This document shows positions 56,081 to 64,000 of a stretch of DNA of 64,000 bases, piece by piece. The notes under the pieces are model-generated. The model made no database searches. It had not been told where the DNA came from and saw nothing but the letters and a program-made list of their open reading frames with translations. Made by a program: the position numbers and the translations under genes. Source of the DNA: Zea mays. Lineage: Eukaryota; Streptophyta; Magnoliopsida; Poales; Poaceae. Numbering within the stretch: the first letter of the stretch is position 1; each line of letters opens with the position of its first letter. Location: positions 117,528,207-117,592,206 of the forward strand of contig NC_050098.1 of assembly GCF_902167145.1 (NCBI RefSeq), given 5' to 3'.

Positions 56081-58720
56081 AGGGCGCAGGAGTTGGGTTG
56101 GCGGGTGGCAAGGTGAAGGTGGGTCGAAACTGAGTTGAGGCCCAACAATGCTTTATTCTATTTTTTTCTTTTTCCTTTTCCCTATTCTTTTCTCTTCTAT
56201 TTTTCAAATTTAGGGATTCAAATAAATTTAAGTTTCTGGTTTGAACTTCAAATTTCCAAATATCAAACACAACCATAATGAGAATATAACGTATCCTATT
56301 TGCATTAATATTATTTTTCTTTCTATGGTGTATATTCTTTTCCTCCCCTTCTCATTTATTTTCTATTTCCATTTTTAAATTCTAATTTTCCTACTTAAAC
56401 CCAAATGCCAAAAATACAAGACCCTCAACATGAGATGCATATTTCTGTATTTATTTATTTGCTATTTGACTACTTTAATTCCCTTAATTGAGTATGCCCA
56501 AAGAGAAGGAAAACACATAATTCCCTGAACTTTTTTCATATACGAAATTTTATTTCATTATTTTTCCCTTATACAAATTTTGGGCTTTACATGGCATGAA
56601 CAAGCAAACACACAACCCGCCGAATACATCAACAAGTATTCATTATAGTGATCAAGAATGATGGCGAATGGGTGAATAGAGTTTTGAGTAGAGTTTATGT
56701 TGATGGTGTGGAGATGCTTATCCGAAGGGTATATCGAAGGTGAACCAACACTAGAAGTGTCGTCGGTAGAGCAGAGTAACTGAGTGCGCTAGAGTTTGCC
56801 TCGACTTAGGGGTGTTGAGTATGTGAGGATAAAGAGGATAGCTCTCTAATTGTATTTATATCTAGGTACATATAGCTTAGTACGATAGAACTCATGGTTA
56901 TGGGAATAGTGGCGAAGGACTTAGTTTGGATAGGGAATTATAGGCGGTGCATGTGACAAGTGGATTTTTTTGGAGTTTTCTAAAATATGAACCATTCTTA
57001 GGGGATGACATGGTTTGGTAGGGGATAATATGATAAGAATTTAGAAATAAGAACTATCAAAATCATAGTTTGGATGGAGGAGTTTTGGATTTTATAACCA
57101 TAGGAATTAGAAAAAATGAAAAGGAATTTATGGAATATTCCAAAATTTGAATATTTGGGATATTTAGAAAATAAAAAACACAAATGTATTTTTGAGTGGA
57201 GTAACATGAAATATTTTTGGTTGTTCATGAGCAGAGTGGTTCATGCTGATGTCAACCGTTTTTGCCTATGGCGTCAAATGGGATACAACAGCTCAGCGGG
57301 ACCTAGGCAGGTGGAATATTGTCATATCCTGGACTGGACGGATTGTGGTAGGGCTGGGCGTAAAAATCAAAAACCGAAACCGAAAAAGCCAAAACTGAAA
57401 TAAAAAACCGAAGTATTCTTCGGTTACCATTCTTCAAAAATCGAACTAAATTTGGTTTTTGGTTTTTAGTTTGGTTTAAATCGAACTAACCGAACTTTAG
57501 CTGCTATTTGTTTTGATAAAGTGTGGGTGCTTTACTTTGAACATTTGTGGCATTTGATTCTTGTATTTTAAGACTTTATGTGGCATTGAACTTAATTTAC
57601 TTGAACTATATTTAATTGTTTTTGGTATGACTTTTGTAATATTGCACATGAATCATACAAAAATATTTATTGTTCTTTTGTTCTACAATAGTGTGGGCAC
57701 TTGAGTCATCTTCAGATTTTTCGGTTACACAAAAAGCCGAACCAAACTTTTCAATTAACTGAGGGGTCGGTTTTTCCTTTTTACACAGAATTTCGGTTGC
57801 CATTCAAAAAATCATACTTAAAAAACAAATCAAAAAAGTTCTATTAACCGATTGCCTAGTCCTAGATTGTGGTATCTTCTTCTCCAACATTTTAATAGGA
57901 TTGATAGTGTATCCAAACAAATAAGGTTCACCTTCTTTTTTGGAAGCCTGCCTCGAAAGAATATCTAAGTTAAGCGTGCTCAACCTGAAAAAGGAGAATT
58001 TTGGCAGTATGACGGATGAACGATCAGACAAATGATGAATATTTGGATGGACGATTGGACGAACGATGAATAGGTGGATGATTGAACGATCGGAGGAACG
58101 ATCGAAATTTCGGCAACATAACAGACAAGCAATGAAGTAATTGGATGGACGAACAATCGAACGATATATAGTTGGATGAATGAACAAACGATGAATAGTT
58201 GGATGAATGATCGGACAAACAAATGATCCATGTGCTTGTGTGGAAGTGGTTGGGAGGGAGTGTGTTACCCCTTGTCTCTCTATTTATACAGAAGGTGAGT
58301 GGGACATAAGCATGTGATTAGCCAGGGATAACTGTAATTAGCATGTAGAGCTCATCATATGACAGCAGAGGTGTATGCATACGTATGTGCATAAGTGATG
58401 CAAGGGAAATTACCAAGAAAATATTTGTAGTGAGTTTAAAAATAATTTCGAGGTTACTTCTCACGAGGAAAAAAGATTTGGAGAAGTATCGGTGGAATAT
58501 TTAGGCAATATTTTTGGGAAGAATTTGAAGAGAATCACTTGGGAAATATGTGCAGACTATTTTGGGAGACTTTCGGAGACAAAATATACCACTATATTTT
58601 CTTTGTTAAGATCAACTTGCATACAGACTTTTTGAAACAAAAATTTAAAAATTATTTTGATTTTGAATTTTTAAAAAATTAAGAAATTTTCTAGATTGAT
58701 TTTTTGGGATGTTAAATATG

Positions 58721-59205
58721 ATAGTACAAAGTTCCTAAATTTTAAAAATAAAGTTTAAAATTTTAAACATTTAATTATTTGAAACATAAAATGTCAAATG
58801 TGTCAGTATAAAGTTTTGAAATTTAAAAAATATGGATATACAGACAGGAAAATTGGTATATTGTGATGCAACTCGTTTAATCTATTCACACATGCTCTTC
58901 TTCCTGTGAGTCCCATGAACATACCCGTTGTCACCACATGTTGTTGGCGTTTCTCCGTCGAAACCCGATGATTTCTACACAAGGCTTAGTGGAGGTCGTC
59001 CCAAGCTCCAAGTATTCACCCTCTCCTTTAACTTTAATCTTTTCATGGTTGATATTATGAATATCCTTGCTAGTTAGGGTTTCAAAGAAAGGTTAATCTT
59101 GATAGATAGGTCGATCATTTACATTTAGAAACTTGTGTTAAGGGTATGTCCTTACTTTGTACATGTACGTCTAGTTGCATATTCAGGTTAGTATGTACTC
59201 CCTCC
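58721..59205. other. Flank of the E insertion; no gene seen
   Basis: 58721-58850 continues the AT-rich 'acaaagttcc'/'ataaagtttt' repeat block seen at 34664-34957. 58850-59205 is non-repetitive to my eye with no open frame of note. It ends TACTCCCTCC, which is how Stowaway miniature elements start, directly against the LTR at 59206. Confidence 0.5.
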
Positions 59206-59743
59206 TGTTGGGGGTCTTATACCCCTGAAGGTCCTCAAAACACTAACTTAATATTAACTTTCTTAGCCTATTTTAGGTATAACAGGAGAAATGTCGAAGG
59301 TGAAGAATACCTTCGGATAGACCTCTCATAGACACTGGCATGGAGACAGGATATCGAAGCCTATCTTCGGCTGGAAGGAATGCTGGCGTGAATACGAAGG
59401 TACAAGCTTCAAATTAATGACACGAGCATGCTGGATGGACAAGCCAAGGCCATGAGAAGTCCTCAAGACTTGTTTAGCAAGACATCTATAGAAAAAGACA
59501 ACATTACCCTTGATACATTCTCTAGTTCAAATGTATAGGCTTAAGGGCAACATTGTAATTCTGACGAAGCTGTACCCTGCGACTATAAATAGAGGAACAA
59601 TGCCATGCATTGTTCACGACTTTTCTGGATGAAAAAAGTAGATTGATCTGTCTTCGAAGCTGTGTTTACTTCTTCCTTTCTCTTGTAACTTCGCGGAGCC
59701 GAATGTATTCATGTACTCTCTTGTGAAATAATATGAAAGGAGG
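59206..59743 (+). mobile_element. Tat-type LTR in plus orientation, truncated
   Basis: It begins TGTTGGGGGTCTTATACCCC, the inverse form of the T1/T2 LTR ends. A plus-strand TATA box (gactataaatag) lies at about 59582-59592 and 'gcattgttcacgac' follows. It is cut at 59743 by the oppositely oriented LTR of T4; its remainder is off-window. Confidence 0.7.
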
Positions 59744-60458
59744 TGTTGGACACTTGATTTTAATCCCCTGAAGGTATTAAAAAACAAGGCGACACGATTA
59801 GATCGAGCTTCGTCTTCATTCTTTCAGTCCATTGTTCTCAAGGAGAAGGGGGAATAAAAGAATGAAGAAGAAGGTTTAACCAAACAGATGAAACACTAAA
59901 ATGTAACTGAAGGTGGTAAAGGACATGTATTGAACATAAGGCATATGATTCAACTTTAAAAGATCTCATTCTATCATTCTCTTCTTTATTATTAAATAGA
60001 AATTTACATGAGTACCTTGAGCTTCGTAAAATTACAAGGAGAAGGTAAAGAGGATACAACTTAATCGGTAGAGCGATGAATCCTGCCTGCTCCAACCAAA
60101 AACTTTGAACAATGCATGGCACTGTTACTCTATTTAAAGGCATAGGGTAGAGCTTCGACGAATTTAGAATTGGGCCCTTAGACCTATACATTCAAGTTAT
60201 TAAACATATTGAGGGTACTATTAACTTTTCCATCTTCTATCTTGATGTGTAAGTTTTGAGAACTCCTTATGATCTTGCTCAACTTCATTAGTTATGCACA
60301 CATGCTATCTGTCTGAAGCTTCTGCCTTCGTGTTTACATTTGTCAATAGCTTCAGCTGAAGCCTACCTTCATCATTAGTCCTATAACAAATGAAACAAGA
60401 TAGAAAATAGTTGTTGAATTAGTGTTTTGAGGACCTTTCGAAGAAATAGGCCCCAACA
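59744..60458 (-). mobile_element. T4 left LTR (3' LTR of a minus-strand Tat element)
   Basis: 715 bp, TGTTGGACACTTGATTTTAATCC to GGCCCCAACA. It is followed by the conserved 'gtagccctttcgcggtgctag' purine-tract complement, as in T1. The body of T4 continues right until the T5 insertion at 61222; the rest is outside the window. Confidence 0.75.
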
Positions 60459-60646
60459 GTAGCCCTTTCGCGGTGCTAGTTCATTTTTATAACGAGCTTC
60501 GTCTGCAAAATAAACGAAGGCTTCATGTCAAAGGTTCAAAAAACACATTCCTTGAGCACGTTATTAAAAAGGGGTAAAATATACCGTGATGGTCCACCAA
60601 TCAGAGAGTGCAAGCGGCGCGACCGCTTGCTTCACCGCTTACCGGG

Positions 60647-60655
60647 ATATATAAG
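60647..60655 (+). promoter_or_regulatory. TATA box of the T4 antisense gene
   Basis: ATATATAAG lies about 130 bases upstream of the ATG at 60783 and about 190 bases inside the LTR, equivalent to the T1 and T3 sites. Confidence 0.55.
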
Positions 60656-60782
60656 CCAGTCTTCCTGGTGAGAATATTACAACATTTATTGCTTTGCACC
60701 AACCTGCTGCCACAAATGCTCCTGCCCCTGAAGCTCTTACTCTTGTGCTTAGGCATTTTCGTAGAGCTTTGGCAATCTAACA

Positions 60783-61221
60783 ATGGCCATAGTTCGCTCA
60801 ACTACCGAACTGACCACTGAGGGTGAGATACCAGATACGGTTGAGACAACTCCTATCTTTAAGGTGATGAAAGAGTCGGGTATCATTGAGTCGAAGGTTG
60901 GTGAAGAAGTGGGCGTTGCAGAGGGGAGTGATTCTGAAGCCGAAGCTAGCAACAATAAAGAAGATCCTAGCATTCTTCAACCCAAGAAGCCGAGCCATAT
61001 TGAGTTTAGTGAATTTACTATGAAACCCTAAGATCTTGATGTGCTAAAAAGGCTTGGGTATATTAGTTATAAAGAAGATGATATGATCAGATTTGCTGGT
61101 AGTGAAACCGTTCTAGAGCCGAAGGATGATGAAGTGGTTGTGTTTAGGAGCTTCTTCCGAGCCGGGTTTCGTTTCTCGATGTACGAGATAATTGTCGAAG
61201 TTCTGAAAAATTTGAAGTATA
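60783..61221 (+). pseudogene. T4 antisense gene (Transposase_28-type), 5' part
   Basis: ATG at 60783 gives MAIVRSTTELT, like MARVRSTARVT in T1. It continues through an acidic stretch and KPSHIEFSEFT to a TAA at 61029-61031. It then resumes in the same frame with LKRLGYISYKEDD, DDEVVVFRSFFRAGFRFS and VEVLKNLKYM, where the T5 LTR cuts it. One stop and one insertion disable it. The N-terminal domain is clearly the same as in T1-T3. Confidence 0.75.
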
Positions 61222-61795
61222 TGTTGGGGGCCTTCATCTTCCTAAGGTCCTCAAAAACACGACTAACCATTTGTTATCAGCATGTTTCCAAGTGTTACAG
61301 GAGCTACGTTACCGAAAAAGCCTCGACATAGATCAATGGAAGCGCGACGAAGCAAGCTTCGTCATGATGACGCAGGAAGGCGACATAAGAAGAAGGTGTT
61401 GTTCAAGCTGCTAAGTGCAAATGATAATATTGTCCCTATAAATAGATGAACAATACCCATGTACTGTTCATGCTGGATTGGAATTGCATTCATGCCTTTA
61501 CCTTCGAACAAGCCAAAGGTATCAATATAATGTGCATTGTGTATCATTTTGTTAATATATTAAATATATCTTAATATTGTTTGTACATTCGATATGAAAT
61601 GAATAAACAACATAATGTTACATTTGTAACCATGTTTTTATAATTGTGAATGTTGAAGACCTGTTCTTCATGACCTTCGTCCGAGACACATTATACCTAA
61701 AGGGAAATAATGCTTTGAAGGACGAAGGTATTTAATGTTTAACAATTGTGTTTCCTTGTTCTTGGTTCACAGCAATCAGAAACAAGTAACCAACA
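61222..61795 (+). mobile_element. T5 5' LTR, plus orientation
   Basis: 574 bp, TGTTGGGGGCCTTC to AGTAACCAACA, inserted in the T4 antisense gene. Plus-strand TATA box 'cctataaatagatg' at about 61435-61448. A primer-binding site follows, so this is a 5' LTR. The left candidate TSD is gtata (61217-61221); its partner is off-window. Confidence 0.8.
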
Positions 61796-61808
61796 TTGGC
61801 GCCCACTG
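61796..61808 (+). other. T5 primer-binding site
   Basis: TTGGCGCCCACTG directly after the LTR, cut at 61809 by the next insertion. Same start as the T1-T3 sites. Confidence 0.65.
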
Positions 61809-62737
61809 TGGTAGAACCTCCTAAGTTATTGGGCCCACATGCATCTGCCCTTGTCTCAAAGACCTCAGACGGCTATGCATGTGCACCAGATAACTTAACA
61901 GGATCTGTCCGAGTGCCCCAAGGACCTCAGATAAACCACTTACAACCAGGATCACAGGATTAAGTAAACACAAATCACACACCAACAATTTTGCAGCGGA
62001 AATCTTATTACCAAATTTTACAAGTTACAACAAGTATTACCGTGTACATGATCGAAGTGATTACAAAAGTGATTCAAAGAAATAACTTTGAACTGTTATA
62101 AATTAATTGTAGTTTTGAAATATATGCTAGCTTAAGTGACCATCCTCAATAAGAAGTATAGAAGTGTTATTTAGACTTATAAGAAGTTGTGCCCACCGGT
62201 GCTTAACTTACCAAGGTTCGAGAAATCTGGAAAAATTTATCTGGGAAGGAATAGATTAAATTACCAAGGTTCGAGTTTTAGCCTGATGTTACCGGATCAA
62301 GCTAAACGATAGTGGATTCGACTAAGAAATGACTCAGTTTATAATTCTTAACCTGGTTTTTCTTGGATTCTGGGTGTAGTCCGATTTAATTTTGTATTAA
62401 CACTTTTGTCGTCGAGTTCAATTTAATTTGCCCGGAATAAAATCGTAAGAGTAGGTCGAGCTTCCGAATTTGTATTCGCGCGAGCGATGAATTTTAAGTA
62501 ATCACCGGATGCACCGATTTCCGGAACAACTAGGTTCCAAACATCACGAAAATTTAAGAAGAGCCCGGATAAATAAAAATAAAAACGATATTGCACTCAC
62601 GACAAACGAAACAAGTACGATATTAAAATCACGATAGGTGAAAATGATTAAAATTTAGCATCTGTTTTATCCACTGATATTACGTGCTTAAATCCATACT
62701 CGTTGTCGAGTGGATTGTAAACACCAGGGGTGTTACA
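61809..62737 (-). mobile_element. 3' LTR of a minus-strand gypsy element (929 bp)
   Basis: On the plus strand it runs TGGTAGAACCTCC to GGGGTGTTACA, so the LTR begins TGTAACACCCC on the minus strand. The purine tract AAGAGGGGAGGGC (complement of 62738-62750) sits directly next to it. It is inserted right after the T5 primer-binding site; cactg (61804-61808) is the left TSD candidate. Confidence 0.75.
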
Positions 62738-64000
62738 GCCCTCCCCTCTTAAAATAATCTCGTCCCGAGATTCGGAACGAAAGACTTCTAAGAGTAGAGA
62801 AGCATGTAACCCATGTTCATATCAGCGATAATCGTGAGACATTTTCAAATAAAGGCGAGTGTCTCAAGATGTTGTTTCTCTAGTGGACATATCATATATT
62901 GCCTTAGGCTAATTTAGAGATTTCCAACAATAGAGGTGATGCCTGCCAGAAGAACACATAAGGTTCCATGTGTGCAGTTTGCTTTTTCTGATGACATTGT
63001 ACTATCTAAGTCTGTTGAGCGAGCGACTAATACGCGATTTTACCCAAACAGAACCAGATGCTACCTCTTGGGTAAAACACACAGAAAGAGGTTTGAGTGG
63101 TTACGGTAAGTTCATAGCACACGAGACAGGTGTGAATGTCGAATAATATCACAGTTAACTCGTGTTAGCCAGAGAATTCAAGTCCAATGAAAAATAATAG
63201 AGACTCGAAAAATCACTAGTGATTAGGTGGTTTCCAGTCGACTTGACTTAATTTTTGTGAGTACTTTCTTAAGATGGGTTGAACCAAAGTGAGTTTAGAC
63301 AACTCGATAAAACGATCTCTAAACTCAACCTTTGTTCATTGGGCAGTTACAAGTTAGTAAAACCAACTTGTTGAACTACTTTTGACATTGAATAAGCCTT
63401 CTTAGTACCCATCGACAAGCCAATGGTCGGGAGTTCACTCTGGTTAACAAGAGATCATGCATTTGGGTAGAAATTCATTTGGTCAGGTTGTTCATCCGTT
63501 TCTTCATGCGAGATGAACTGACTTGGTTCGGGAATACATAGATTAAATAAGAGAGCGAATGAACAAACTCCTGCATCTCAACAGCAAGGAAAATCAATCT
63601 CCATTTTGAAAGCTAACTAGCTGTTTTCCAACACTAAAAGCTCCAAGGCTTCACCTTTACATAAAGGGTGCAAAGGGAACTTGTATGAGTAGTCACTACC
63701 AAGATCAAAATAAAAGAAACCACACATGGGAAGTGGTATGCCAATTTGATCCAACAGAGATGATAGATGTTGCTTGATCACTCGACAAACAACATAAAAA
63801 TTGTTTCAAGGAAGAGGTCTACGGAAGATAACACATTAGGGTAGTTTCCTAATGGATCATGACCAGAGACCTTGATACCAGCATCCGACGAGTAGCACAG
63901 TCCTGTGTGCGCATTCACAGGGGGCTCTCAGTTTCGCTAAGGCACCATAAGTCATTAACCATGACACCATTACCAAACTGACACCAATAATGAATCTCAC
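62738..64000 (-). mobile_element. 3' internal part of that gypsy element
   Basis: After the purine tract the minus strand has the pol-end phrase 'tctcgggacgagatta', typical for Tekay/Del-type elements with TGTAACACC LTRs (family knowledge). I see no long reading frame from 62780 to 64000, so this is the untranslated 3' region or a decayed part. Pol should lie beyond the right edge. Confidence 0.5.

Larger units (their letters stand above)
41600..56591 (-). mobile_element. Family A LTR interrupted by a small solo LTR and by T3
   Basis: It begins TGTCACACCTAG at 41600 and ends GGGCTTTACA at 56591. The flanks cgaca and tggca are a diverged candidate TSD. Outside it the E LTR is continuous: 'ctccgataac...' before and 'atgaacaagcaaaca' after are adjacent in the E copy at 28755-28787. 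Net length without the nested elements is about 3.2 kb. 42400-44030 is collinear with the other family A copies; 44040-44800 is the GC-rich block. No genes seen. Confidence 0.7.
34958..58715 (-). mobile_element. Family E solo LTR, exploded by two nested stacks
   Basis: It begins TGAAGCGTCCCC at 34958 and ends GGGATGTTAA at 58715 (one base lost relative to GATGCTACA). The perfect TSD atatg lies at 34953-34957 and 58716-58720. Removing the insertions 35673-40859 and 41600-56591 leaves about 3.57 kb, matching the 3.61-kb solo LTR at 27290. It is the oldest of the nested insertions here because all the others lie inside it. Confidence 0.8.

Overview
The window looks like intergenic heterochromatin of a grass (Poaceae; a panicoid such as the maize, sorghum or sugarcane group is my guess from the style of the LTRs, at low confidence). 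I found no convincing host gene, tRNA or rRNA. Almost every base can be placed in nested LTR retrotransposons, most with 5-bp target-site duplications (TSDs) that can be read directly. Family labels A, B, E and T1-T5 are mine.

Layout. 1-7978: fragments of a gypsy family with very long, coding-poor LTRs (family A: ends TGTMACACC and GGTGTGACA, 3.5-4.6 kb), with the tail of a Copia-type LTR at the left edge. 7979-10281: the gag remnant, polypurine tract (PPT) and 3' LTR of another gypsy element (B). 10308-19981: complete but decayed Tat-lineage gypsy element T1 (TSD gatat), which has pol but no gag. 20065-23188: a hAT-like terminal-inverted-repeat (TIR) element that contains a second TIR element flanked on both sides by (TA)n. 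23363-34663: T2, a Tat derivative with gag but no pol, whose left LTR has been replaced by a copy of its own right flank; a 3.6-kb solo LTR (family E) sits inside it. 34958-58715: a second E solo LTR that holds two nested stacks: a Tat solo LTR around a family A LTR (35673-40859), and a family A LTR (41600-56591) around T3. T3 (44808-56080) is the best-preserved element. 58721-64000: a pile of Tat LTRs in alternating orientation (T4, T5 and one more), then the 3' LTR of a minus-strand gypsy element running off the right edge.

How the genes fit together. The Tat elements are transcribed from the minus strand: gag, protease, reverse transcriptase, RNase H, an additional archaeal-type RNase H, and integrase. 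Each also carries a plus-strand gene in the 3' part of the element. That gene has a Transposase_28 ('putative gypsy type transposon') N-terminal region, a coiled-coil C-terminal part, its own TATA box, and introns. In T3 a six-exon, about 1025-residue reading frame can be built in phase. The antisense gene and pol converge on a tandem-repeat block that has the same core motif in T1, T2 and T3. This conserved two-gene architecture, and the complementary gag-less (T1) and pol-less (T2) derivatives, are the most interesting biology here. Similarity statements come from reading by eye; no alignment or database search was run.
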